Below, piece after piece: positions 12,859 through 23,533 of a stretch of DNA of 64,000 bases. A program made the position numbers and the translations under genes. The stretch spans positions 318,318 through 382,317 of the forward strand of contig MU270081.1 in the NCBI GenBank assembly GCA_021432635.1, read 5' to 3'. Every line of letters starts with the position of its first letter. Position 1 is the stretch's first letter. The DNA is from Thozetella sp. PMI_491. Its lineage: Eukaryota > Ascomycota > Sordariomycetes > Chaetosphaeriales > Chaetosphaeriaceae. The notes under the pieces are model-generated. The model was not told the DNA's origin. It was given only the letters and a program-made list of their open reading frames with translations, and did no database searches.

Positions 12859-15044
12859 ATGGCGTTTCGCATGTCACGGCGCGCATTTGCCCTCTTTAGA
12901 ATCTGCATTTTCTTTTGGACTTCGTTGGCTTCCGCGGCAAATTTTCCTTGGGAGGACGCCAAGTTGACGGATAAGGACGTGGAGGGCTCCCCTTCCTTGG
13001 CGTTCGGAGACGCGCTAAACCCTTTCTCCCGGCAAACCCACGATGTGCCAAGATGCAGGGTGGCTCCTGGAGACGCTGAATGGCCGACTGATAGCGAGTG
13101 GGCGAGCTTCAACGAGTCCCTGACCGGTGCACTGCTGAAGCCTGTCCCGGCAGCCGCAGTCTGCTACAACGGGGCCAACTACAATGCAGAAAGGTGTAAC
13201 TACCTCCTGCGCGAGGCTTCTCGGACGCGGTTTTACGCTGACAACCCGTTGACTGTTTTGACGGAGTGGCCAGAAGGGAACACATGTACGGCGTCTCCGC
13301 GACCGGTGGGCAACTGCACCCAGGGGGGCTTTCCAGTTTATGTCGTCAACGCAACCACCGCCAAGCATATCCAGCTGGCGGTGAACTTCGCGCGAAACCG
13401 GAACCTCAGGCTCGTAATCAAGTATGTAACTTCCGGTGTGGCACATGGAAGAGTTGGAAACTGATATTTATATCAGAAACACCGGCCACGACTTCAACGG
13501 CAGGTCCACGGGCGCCGGAGCTCTCAGCATCTGGACCCACTACTTGAAGAGCTTCGAGTTCTTGCCAAGGCACAAATTCGGAAACTACTCAGGCTTAGCC
13601 GCTAGAGTCAGTGCCGGAATCGAGGCTTGGGAGCTGTACAACTACATGGAGGTATATAACATGACCATGGTGGCCCCCGGGGGGAGTACCGTGGGGGCGT
13701 ATGGCGGCTGGATGGCTGGGGGTGGTCATTCTGCCCTGACCTCTTACTACGGACTTGGCGCCGACCAGGCTCTGTCCATAGAGGTGGTCACTGCAGATGG
13801 GCGATTTGTGACTGCTTCTCCCGACGAGAATTCCGACCTGTTCTACGCCATGCTGGGTGGTGGTCCAAGTAAGAAATTAGCGAAGAAAAACGCTGCACAA
13901 GAGACTAACATATATAGGCACATATGGAGTTCTCACTTCGGCAGTTGTGAAAGCATATCCGCCCATCCAGGTTGTGACGTCGACGTTGTCGTTCGCGCTG
14001 GGTGCGAGTCCTTTTGGCGTATTTGGGAATGGAAGTTTTCCCGCCAACTTGACAGCTCCATTTAACTTTACCACCCCGGGGAACTTCACACCTCCCTTAA
14101 ATTTTACTCTGCCCGGAGCCGGATTTAACGCCACTCTGCCATACAATGCTTCCACAAGAGGCAACTTCACGCGCTCCCCCCCGGCGGTGAATCTAGGGCT
14201 GAACCAAACCGAAATTTTCTGGGAAGGTATCAAGCAGTATCTTTTCTATGCCAAGAAGGCTGTCGACGCCCGGGGCGTAACCTGGTCGTATCTTTCCCGG
14301 TCCGGAGGCAGCGGGTATTCTTTCTCTACTAGCTTCGAGATGCCAGGAATGAAACCGCAGCAAGTTTTCGATTTCGTGGCGCCGCTGTACAAATCGTTAA
14401 ACGAGCTGGGCATCCCAGTTGTCAACCCTCCCCATCCAGCCATATCTATAAGCTACAGTTTCATCGCGAGGACGGGGGCCGGCGACTCGCCAGGCAACGT
14501 ACGGTTTTCGTCCCGTCTTTGGCCGCGTGCAAATTGGGACAACACAACCATCTTCAACGCTACTTTCAAGTCTATTCGAGAGCTTGTAGAAGGAGGCAAC
14601 ACGTTCCACTCTATCAACCTGGCACCCACGACCGAGACGGCAGGATACCCGGGACGTACGAACGCTATCAGCTCCATCTGGAGAGACGGCATTATGCACT
14701 CAACTATCTTCCCCGCGTTCGGAGGCCGAGGAAGTGGGCCTCAGGCAATGAAGGCAGCACATGCCAAACTAGAGACCTTCATGGATACCATCAGGGCGGT
14801 TACGCCAACAGGTGGTTCATATGTCAACGAGGCAGATGTGGAGGAGCCGAACTGGCAACAGGCATTCTACGGCTCTAGTTACCCACGGCTTCTGGAAATC
14901 AAGAAGAACCGCGATCCCTGGGGGATCTTCTGGGCGCCAACTACTCCTGGGAGTGAGGCTTGGTCCGTCATCACTGCCGATGGACTTCCCACACAAAACG
15001 GACCGCTATGCCAGACTGATGTAGGTAATAATGGGTCTGGCTGA
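12859..15044 (+). CDS. secreted FAD-linked oxidoreductase (BBE / PCMH family) with N-glycosylation-rich insert
   Basis: Three exons (12859-13421, 13477-13868, 13918-15044) give 693 aa. After a signal-like N-terminus (helix ending WTSLASAA) come a FAD-binding PCMH domain with IKNTGHDFNGRSTG, whose His is the expected covalent flavin attachment residue, then GGSTVGAYGGWMAGGGHS and the GGGPSTYGVLTS loop. The C-terminal BBE motif is YVNEADVEEPNWQQAF followed by LLEIKKNRDPWGIFW. The second covalent anchor (Cys) of bicovalent enzymes is not visible, so flavin is probably mono-covalent. Between the two domains lies an unusual stretch rich in Asn-Phe-Thr with about nine N-x-S/T sequons. Family members oxidise sugars, alkaloids or secondary metabolites outside the cell. 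The start at 12859 gives the signal peptide; the open frame extends further upstream without one. Confidence 0.92.
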
Positions 15045-15301
15045 GCGGGAACCCCAAAGCATCGAGCTGGGCGATGTTGCCGTAAAGGGAGCGGCCTATC
15101 ACGCCGTACAACTTAGTTAGAGTGAGAAGTACAAAAGATTGATCAACGATGGATTTTTGCATTCTCAGCTATAAAGGTTGGCGAACCAACCAACTCGTAT
15201 ATATCTTCGTTTCATTTTCATTAATCAACTTAAACATGGATTAAACTTGTGTGGCGAATCAGACCCCTATAATCGTCCCGCATCATTCGCGAAGTAACCC
15301 T

Positions 15302-16198
15302 TCAAGGGTATTTGGCCTCGCAGCCGGAGATGCTTGTCAAACGGGCCGGGCAGGTGACCTGGTTATAGACGATGTCCCAGCCGAGCATGTCACCGCCAGC
15401 CCAGTTAAACCTCCAATAGCAGCCGGCAGCGAGGTTGTCCGGAACCTTCTCGCAGCCCGACCTCTCGGTCAAGCCACCCTGTGCGGGACCCCTAGCATAA
15501 TTCGTTAGCTTCTGTCCTCCATACAAATTGATCATTAGGGACTTGTACCATGAGAACTTTGTTCCGTACTGTCCCCTGCATGCGGCATCTCCGAGAGGCC
15601 CAACGCCTCCGCCTGGAGTGAGGATGATGAGGTCATCCTTCTTGACAGGGCCACCAGAGCCACCGGGCGTGACGATTTGGACAACCATCTTTTTCCCGGC
15701 AGCCTGGCCCGAGAGCCACAACACCTCGTAGCACTTGCAGCAGTTGGAGTTGTCTTCCCGCTGGTCAGACGACACCTGGATAGCAAATCCGTAGGACAAG
15801 TCGTCTGCTACAGGAATGGGCTGGTAGTTGTCACAGAGATACCCGTTGCCGTTCATACAGGCGCTTCCAGCTTGTATACCTGAGCTTTGAGACATGGGCT
15901 TGTTGTTTTTGTCACATGTCTTAACCACGCCCCTTGAATATCGGCTGTTAGCATTCTGAGCTCGAAGAGCATCGCATTGCCGACATTAAGGGGTGGCAGT
16001 TTATCACAGAAACTTAGAGAGTGGGGAGCAACACGGAGGAAAACGATTCTACCTCGAGTTGACCAAGTTGTTGTTGCCGTTTGCGGCAGCACATATCGGC
16101 TTACAGCAGTCCCATCCTGTATAGGACTTGGCCTGAGTCGACTTCTGGGCAGCAACGAGGCTAGCCGTGAGGGCTAGCAGCCACGGGTTCAGCAGCAT
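15302..16198 (-). CDS. GH45-like endoglucanase / secreted cellulase-like protein
   Basis: Exon 1 (16198-16053) and exon 2 (15944-15302) splice to 262 aa. A signal peptide (MLLNPWLLALTASLVAAQ) is followed by SYTGWDCCKPICAA, which matches the start of GH45 including the nucleophile-side Asp in WDCCKP. Other family hallmarks are KTCDKNNKP, DDLSYGFAIQ, CCKCYEV, GKKMVVQ, TPGGGVGPLG, GCYWRFNW and CPARLTSISGC. GH45 enzymes hydrolyse internal beta-1,4-glucosidic bonds of cellulose or glucan. The oddity is the second catalytic Asp, normally four residues before PGGGVG. Here Ile sits at that place and Asp lies two to three residues earlier, so activity is uncertain. There is no cellulose-binding module. 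Confidence 0.85.
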
Positions 16199-19100
16199 GT
16201 CGAACCAGGGGTTTGGTTCCACGGGAGATGGGGCAGGCGGCAGTCTGGCAGGAACCGTTTCCACTCTACAAAGAGGGGCAAGGCATATCTTATGGGCTGG
16301 TTCCCAACCGCACGAGTTATAAAAGAACTCGCGCGGCCCTCGATACTTTGCATCTTATAGATGGCGTCGTCTCATCGGCAGTTCATAGCATCGAGGAGTC
16401 GAGGATTCGCCGCACTCTGAGGACTTGTTCTCGCTTAGAGGTGCATCTTCGTAGATTAATTTGGACACGCCGGAAAGATACCCGCCCTGTCGTGAATTTT
16501 CCGACGCATATGCCAGGGTCCCAGCCCAATGGTGCCACTGTAAGCTATCTAGAGCTCCCGCCTACAGCGAGTCGGCGTGTCTCCAGAGGGGTCACAAAGT
16601 TCAGAAATATGGGCCTCGGCTATCACGGCTCAAGCGAGCGGTGCTGGGTGCAAGTCGCTATTCCCAAGGTGCGGATGAGGCTGCAATCTCCGGGTAAATG
16701 GCGCACTCCCGCGTCCGTGGGAACCAAGGCGGGCGATTCGACCCAGGCACGCTGGACAGGCCGATCCAAATTCGGCGAAACGACACCATGGCCTGCCCAC
16801 ATATCGGAGAGTTAATTCGCTGCCGCGCCATTATTTTCCGTTCCCTGACCATCGACAGCTCCACTCACCGTGAGCGACGCATACCCGGTTGACCGGAGCC
16901 GTATTCGGGTCGACGATCTACTTACTTAAGACGGCGACGACCCGCCTCCATTCAGCCATGGCATCCATACTGCATCGTATATGTACTTGGAATTGACCTG
17001 TCTCCTAAGGCACTTGCCTGCTTTCATTCTAAGGAAAAGGCTATTTCGGTATTTCAAGCGCGGCCGCGTCTTATCCTGACCTGTTGCCGTTCTCGGGCCG
17101 GTGGTTCGGGTCCTTGTAGGAGCAACGTGCGAGATATTGGAATTGCCGCACTTCATATTGTCACCATTGGCTGGATATCGGGCTGGGCCGTGCGCGTACC
17201 CTCGCGGTAATATCGCCGGGCCCGGTATCCGCAGAAGCCGAGTTGTCATAGCTTTCTGGACATACGATATGGCACCTCTCCGCAGAGACGTCGTTCTGTT
17301 ATGCCAACAGACGAATTATCGACGAAAAGAACGCTGCAGTAGTCCATGGCAGGGGTTTAATGACGAGATCCGTGTGTATTAGCACCCGAGGCTCTTACCT
17401 GTCTTTAGTATATACGGGGATAATCCCCATGAGATTGCATTTTCTCCTAATATGCATAGCCATTAGCTTCGGCGTCGGGTAAAATATCGCGTCTGATGCA
17501 GAGGTCAAGCATTAGCTGCGCCAAGCCCGCTATCTTTGAAAGATTGAGTAGCCGGTGTGCCGGTTGCTTACACCAGTGAGCCACAATACATCAAGGCTGT
17601 ACTGAGACTTCCATGCAAACAATTTTGGTATTGTATTCACAGCCGAACTGAAACCCCGGCTTCCTGGATAGCTATATGATTCATAGCGCGTCCCCGTATG
17701 CTCGTAAGTACTCGTCAAGCCGTCGGGATTAAGCTCGTCCACACCATTTAGAGCTCTAACCTCTTCGCCTTAAACCAAAGCCCCCAAGTGCTCTGCAGTA
17801 CAATCTCTCGACGGAGGACGGGCTGCTGGCTCTCTACCCTCCGATCGTAGCAGTGAGCGACGTGACCGAGAAGCTAGTGGATAGCACCTCGGAGACTACC
17901 AGGCCAGGCTGGCCAGCAGTGCTGCGAAAACTAACTAGCTAGACAACACGCTATCCGATCCTAGAAAACTCAACGAAGTTCTCTACAGTCGCAAGAAACA
18001 GTGGCCAGTGTTCCTGGCTCAACTCCCTCAAAGGCCTCCAGAATAGAACATGAAGGTCGCAGTGTGGCTAGCGCTCACATAGTGTCCTAAAAGTCCTTCA
18101 GAAATACTCATTTCATCCTGTGCCTCTCGTCCTTAGTTGCTCGGTTGCAATGGTAAGAGGCTTGTCTGTTCTCTTGTGCCGGCCAGCTATAGCTTAGGCC
18201 TATCGAACTCACACTGACGGCGCACCTTGCCCTGTTTGGTCGTCTGGTTGGGTGAGCAAGCTCCGTGTGGACAAAGCTTTGTAACTGAGATGTTTCTAAG
18301 CAACGCATTGTAAGGAGACGTTCTTTCTTAAGGCATTGAGAGGGAGGGTGAGGCACAGGCTCCTAATTCTGACCCTGGCGCTACGTTGCTCTGTTTGACT
18401 GGCTAGATTACGGTGCATGTTTCAAAGTCCGAGATGGTTTCGATCTATCGAGACTTTGGGTTATCTATTACGGACAGGCGCCGGCGGAAGTAAGCAAAAC
18501 TCCGTATATGAGCCTCCCTGGGTACCCCATAATCCACCTCCTGCTAAGCTACTAGGCGCTGTCCACGCCCAATTGGCCAAGAGACACTGCGGGAGGACTT
18601 TTGCGTAGAGGGATTCAAAGTCGAGATGCTAAAATGCTCACTGCAACCAAAGACGGACTAGGGGCCGCCATGCTATCGCATGCTTGAATCGGGCTCCGAT
18701 CGAGCGTTTGGGGGCACATCGGTGTTTCACTGCCGTAGGATTTGGACCCGTGGAGCGGGTTCGCATGGGTGTTGATGACACGCACCCCATTAGGGTGTAT
18801 TTCTGCACGTGATCACCCTGCCCATAATTATATGGCCACACCAGTTCGCGTAGCAGACAGTTCTCACTATGTACCTATTGTACACCTTTAGCGAATACGC
18901 CTGGCACTCAAGTCAACTTTCCCTGCCGGGCTAGCGCCATTAGTGTGCCGTGCCTTCCCCATCTTCGGTGGTCTTCACGAGGTGGTAGCTTGCTCAAGCT
19001 AGGCATTATATATGTAAATTTAGTGGCATCGTGTACATTTGACTTGACGTCCGCGGCACCCGTGAAATTACACAATCGTATACTGGTATAAAGTAGCATA

Positions 19101-19936
19101 AATATGTTAAAGTTAGACCGAATAAATGATATTATTGTTAATATGGGCTTAAGAATATGATCTATTTGCATGTGTTGAGTTGGCGAGTTGTGCATAGAAC
19201 TCTTTTTTTTATGTATATATTTTTAACTAGCCGAGTTCCCTCTTGAAGTTGCGTCTTAGGGAGCTTGCAAAGCCTGTAAATTTACAATACAAGACACATG
19301 CTATACTCCACTAGCCCGCTTTCTTTCGTATTACCACTAGGGTGTAACTACCTGGGTACTACTTGCGGAACACTACCCTAACCATAATTGGGTTGTGCAG
19401 TATGAAGTATTAGGTTAGTCTAGATTTTATTTTCCCTATGTGGCAGCCCTACGCCCCTGGGCCTCTACGTCGCCCCTTGCGTACACACCTCCCGCCACAT
19501 CACCTGCATCGAAGTTAATCCCGACTGACCCGCCAACCCTGCACAGAATGCCCTAGGATGACACGGTCGTGTGGTCAGGTTGCCCACCGCGGACTATCCC
19601 TTTGGGAAGCTCCCTTTTGCGGAGCTACCCTTTACAAAGTGGCGGGGATTGGTTACCTTCTCGCAGCCAAGAATGTTGAAAATGGGATTCTCACACATCC
19701 ATCATCAAAATGGCATTTCGGTATTCGCTAGCGGGGTCCGGGTTCACCCTTGCTCTGAAGAATCAAGCCAACCAGGTGTCCTGGGTTAGAGGGTACTTGG
19801 GATTAGTTTGAAGTCCGAGCTCCCGTCATCGCCAAGGACTTGGTACCGGACTTTTGATCTTTAATATGTAGCCTCGGCCATTTCTCGTCAGATACCCTCT
19901 GGTTTAAGTCACGACACATTCGCCGACTATTGAAGA
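16199..19936. other. gene-poor region of about 3.7 kb
   Basis: No open frame here shows a domain, a credible splice structure or sustained codon bias. The part from about 19.0 to 19.45 kb is visibly AT-rich. Nothing resembling a transposase, reverse transcriptase or terminal repeat could be read. It may be a decayed element or a long promoter; I cannot say which. Confidence 0.45.
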
Positions 19937-21034
19937 ATGGATGCAGAAGAGAAACGTGAAAGAAGGAGACGTCAGAACCGAGAGTCTCAGCAGCGTTATC
20001 GTACGGCTGACATCCCTTTCTAGCCCTGGACGAATGCTCACTGGCTTATGCCACTTTTAGGGAAGCGGAAACAACAGAACGACTCGAGCATAGCAGCGAT
20101 TGCTAGTGCGCATTTGCTGTTCGATGGAGTAGCAACGAATTCTGTCTGGAATAGTCACTCCGCGCTTGGCGCTCAGAATGAATTCACATTAGGCTTGTTG
20201 GCGGGATCTGCAAGATTCCCAGCACAGATAGATCCCTCAGAAGATGTGGAGACACCCATGATGTCGTTTCCCATTTGTGAGGTGGAGACCCAGGACAATG
20301 ACGGAATGAACCTGTCCACTGGCTCGGTGCATGTTGATCTAAGTCCTTCAGCTGGGACTAGCAATACACCTTCTGACGACAGCCCTTGGACATATTCTAG
20401 TCTGAGCGCAGCTGCTGCCTTCTGGGCGGGAGTAGAAGCTGGGCAGACAACGAGCACAAGAGAGGCAGCTATTGAAGCAGCGAGAAGCAACGGAGAAATC
20501 CCCAACTTACGAAATCCAGCACAGCACGCACGCCATAGTGCTGATTCGACGACACAGTGGCTTGATTCGACCGGGATATTCACCGTGGATTCGGAGCCCA
20601 ATCGTCAAGCCATGGGAAATAAGAAGCACCTCCAATATCAACAAACTTCTGCACAAGAGTCAGGAGTCCTTCAGACGAACTTAACGAGTCTGAGTGATTG
20701 GGCTGTCCCTCCAAGGGGCACAGCGTCTACCGCCCCGTCGGCTCGCCCACACAGACAACCCCGGTCCCAAGTCAGACATGGACATAAGCACCGTAGAAGC
20801 GTTTCTACGGGACCTAAAGCGATAAAGATGATCAATGGCATACAGGAGTTGTATAGTTTTGGAGTTGGATTTGGTTTTCTCGCGAAGAACAGGATAGTCG
20901 AGAGATATCTTCGGGAGATGGAGGATGTATTTTGTAGAGTCACCAATCATCCCCGTGTGGATGTGGAGGCGAGCAACGAGGATAGCAGCCCCTCAAGCGA
21001 GTCCCTAGATAGCGGCGGCGAAACTGTTGGATAA
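19937..21034 (+). CDS. bZIP-like transcription factor lacking a clear leucine zipper
   Basis: A 64 nt first exon (19937-20000) joins exon 2 (20061-21034) to give 345 aa. The junction restores the basic region RRRRQNRESQQRYRKRKQ, which fits the bZIP DNA-contact pattern N-x7-R. Fungal proteins with this kind of basic region often control secondary metabolism or stress genes. Unusually, the residues after the basic region do not show leucines at seven-residue spacing, so dimerisation by a normal zipper is doubtful. The middle is Ser/Thr/Ala-rich and probably disordered. A hydrophobic block near the C-terminus (GIQELYSFGVGFGFLAKNR) may be a conserved protein-contact domain. The splice is inferred from GTACGG at the donor, a TTTTAG acceptor and continuity of the motif. 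The target genes are unknown. Confidence 0.75.
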
Positions 21035-21239
21035 CTTGAGTTTCAACTTACAGTCTCCTAGGAAGTAGGGATCATGGGTGCCATCCAAGGCGTGGGGCAG
21101 TACCGCCTTTCCTATGTAACAAGACTGACGTGAGCGGGACTTGCCGCTGTTAAGGAGGTTTATATTGCAAGTATTTGGGATTTATAGTTTTCATTTTGTA
21201 TTTTGTCTTTGCCGACCAACTATACACTTTTATCCCCCC

Positions 21240-22598
21240 TTAATATGGGAATCGATATTGTAGCCAATGCTTAGTCGTCTCCCATGTGTCCTCAAAAGTG
21301 GCAAGATTATCAGACAACTCTCTCTTGCGCGCAATAGTATCCTTGTCCACAGACGAGACTTCGTAAAGTGGGCCGACAATCTCAGTATACTTCTGACGAA
21401 GGAAAGCTAGCTCCTCGCGCACTCGCGCTTTGGCCCACCGGCCTTTTTTCCCTTCAACTTTAGGATACCTTCCTAAAGGAGGTGGCCCTACTACCTCATC
21501 CTGCCGTAAAAAGCTAGGTACTGCATCACCAGCCTCCCATGCAGGTACGATACTAACAGACTCCCAGTCAATAACCCCTGTGACCTTGAAGGTAGGAGGA
21601 TCAACAAGAATGTTTGACCTCGAAAGGTCGTCATGCCACAATATTTTCACATCCTCAGGTCCATCCAAGCCGGAAAAGATGTGTGGCGTCACTTTATCTA
21701 GCTTCTCAAACACCTGTAGGACTTCCGTCTTGTTGTCAAGAAGCCTTTTGTCGGAGTCGCAATAATAGTGGGTTCCCGGGACGGGGGTAAGATGGTTGAT
21801 GCGCCGGCCGAGCATAGTAGCTTCGGCTACAGCTAGCTCCTGTGCTGTTTGGTATGGTCCGCGATTGGTGCGCAGAAGTGCTCGCTTATCTCGCGAGAAC
21901 CGTGTGGAAACCATGCGGCCAATAACGAACCCGCCGTCCATACCAATATCGATGTTGGCGGCGGGTGTAAAGACGGCTGATTGCAGCGAGGATAACGGAA
22001 CAGAGCCTGCCTCGTTCCATATATCACCAAAGTATATGTTGCCAAGCAGGGTGAAACGAAGTCCTAAAAGCTGCCTCATATAATGGGCGAAGTCTTCCGT
22101 GAAACGGACTTTGCTAGCCAAGTCCATAGTTCCCCATACACTTTCCAGGGTTACACCCATGACCATCTCCGTGAGAATCCACTCAAATCCAAGTGGGTTA
22201 GAGGTGCTCGAGTCATAGGCGATGACCCATGGGACAGGCAGGGACGTGTGTTGCCTGACATAGCCCATTGTAGCAACTTCACTCTCCGTCTTGAAGAAAG
22301 GCTCTGAGGGGATTGCTACGCGCATCACATATCTGGTGTTCGGACTGTACCCAGACGAGATACAATAAGCCCTGTGAAACACTCCTCCGGAAATAAAGGC
22401 TATGGCGTGGTCGGCAGAGAATTCGAGAGGGAGGTAAGGAACCGCCAAATCGAGCATGGTTTCTTCGTCGGGCAACCTTGGCCACAGAGGTTCTAGAAAG
22501 CCCGTTTTGTCGTTATTTTTCCAGTATCGGGCGTGCTCGTTGAGACTATTTTTGGTAGGTTTTCTCTGCTCCTGAGAGCAGCACTTTGATCCAGCCAT
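21240..22598 (-). CDS. APH-fold phosphotransferase (aminoglycoside phosphotransferase-like kinase)
   Basis: A single exon of 452 codons from the chosen start. Catalytic loop LWHDDLSRSNILVD matches the HxDxxxxN motif of the APH/choline kinase fold, and VTGVIDWESVSI supplies the metal-binding Asp. Upstream is the nucleotide-binding half, with YVMRVAIP carrying no clear Lys and EMVMGVTLESVW as the hinge. Such proteins are abundant in filamentous fungi and mostly uncharacterised; kinase activity on a small molecule is inferred from the fold. The open frame runs 27 codons further up to an ATG at 22679. A TATA-like sequence (TATATA, about 22690 on the minus strand) sits only some ten bases before that ATG, so I favour the Met at 22598, which leaves a normal leader. 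Confidence 0.85.
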   Translation of the reverse strand: MAGSKCCSQEQRKPTKNSLNEHARYWKNNDKTGFLEPLWPRLPDEETMLDLAVPYLPLEFSADHAIAFISGGVFHRAYCISSGYSPNTRYVMRVAIPSEPFFKTESEVATMGYVRQHTSLPVPWVIAYDSSTSNPLGFEWILTEMVMGVTLESVWGTMDLASKVRFTEDFAHYMRQLLGLRFTLLGNIYFGDIWNEAGSVPLSSLQSAVFTPAANIDIGMDGGFVIGRMVSTRFSRDKRALLRTNRGPYQTAQELAVAEATMLGRRINHLTPVPGTHYYCDSDKRLLDNKTEVLQVFEKLDKVTPHIFSGLDGPEDVKILWHDDLSRSNILVDPPTFKVTGVIDWESVSIVPAWEAGDAVPSFLRQDEVVGPPPLGRYPKVEGKKGRWAKARVREELAFLRQKYTEIVGPLYEVSSVDKDTIARKRELSDNLATFEDTWETTKHWLQYRFPY

Positions 22599-22685
22599 CG
22601 TGAGAAGCAGTTGGTGTAAAACATGTGGTGAGGATGGTATTTGAGATGCTCTGACGTATATCTTCGAAAAGTTACACATGATGGC

Positions 22686-22696
22686 TCTATATAAAA
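22686..22696 (-). promoter_or_regulatory. TATA-like box upstream of the APH-type kinase
   Basis: The minus strand reads TTTATATAGAG about 90 nt before the chosen start at 22598 and only about 10 nt before the alternative start at 22679. The spacing supports the shorter protein. Confidence 0.35.
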
Positions 22697-23533
22697 GCCA
22701 AGGGAAACCTTTACTACTCTACTCAAAGGGCAATTTTAATGAAACCATGGGCTAAGCTCCGGATGTTCAACGTGGTCTCAGGACCTCTCGCTCACGCATT
22801 GCCCTCTACAACTTGCTCTCCCACAACGGGTTTCCGATGATCACCATGGTTGAACTAGGCAGAAAGAAGAAAGTAACCTGTGAGAATTGTGATGATCTCA
22901 AGATGAGCGCTAGGTGAGATGCTAAGTTACTCATGGTCGATTAACCATTGCTGACGCCTCCTGGAGGGGAAAGAAAATACCTACCTTGCCCAAAGTTAGG
23001 CAGGGGAGGTTATTGGTGATCTGAATCCGTTACGAACCATGCAGTAGTGCGGTAAGGGTCATCGCGGCTGGTGGGGCTATCAGCTTGCATGGGCGGGGCT
23101 GTCATCTTCCCGGCATGTGTCGAATCCTGCGTTAATTGTTGGCGTTTAGGAGGATAAGCATTCGTATCCCGTATTTAGGACTTGCCTTTTCGAGACGGAT
23201 GATTCTACTACAGCGATTAGCGCTAAACGCTGCGATAGGAGCATAGTCTGCACACCCTTATGCTGTTCTACATAGCATCCACGCGTTCCTAAATTAGTTA
23301 ATATGGTAGAAGCCTGCCTGGCCGTATTCTTTACAAGATTTGGGGATTCAAGTCTAGTAAAATTCATCCAGTCGTCCCTTTCACATGTTTACCTCGGCCT
23401 TTTGAGATTTACGGCCTACTTTGTATTCCGTATCGACTTTAGCAGGCTGTTGCACCAAGCATTAACACTGGGGTAAGAAAGTACACGAACAAAAAAAAAC
23501 GAGAGAGACCATAGATTTGGGGAAAGGTCAATC
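22697..23533. other. divergent intergenic region
   Basis: About 0.8 kb between the APH-type gene and the carboxylesterase. A short frame near 22849-22917 encodes a Lys-rich start followed by CENC, faintly like a zinc-cluster N-terminus, but it stops at once. A run of nine A lies at about 23491-23499. Confidence 0.4.

Noticed and set aside
12655-13464. Longer N-terminus for the FAD-linked oxidase from an ATG at 12655
   Set aside because: The extra residues are hydrophilic leader-like sequence, and starting at 12859 yields a signal peptide as expected for the family.
16213-16815. 200-codon plus-strand open frame overlapping the GH45 start
   Set aside because: It overlaps a supported gene on the other strand and has no recognisable motif.
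22849-22917. Possible Zn2Cys6 N-terminus (Lys-rich start then CENC)
   Set aside because: Only two of six cysteines are present before a stop and no splice choice supplies the rest. At most a relic.
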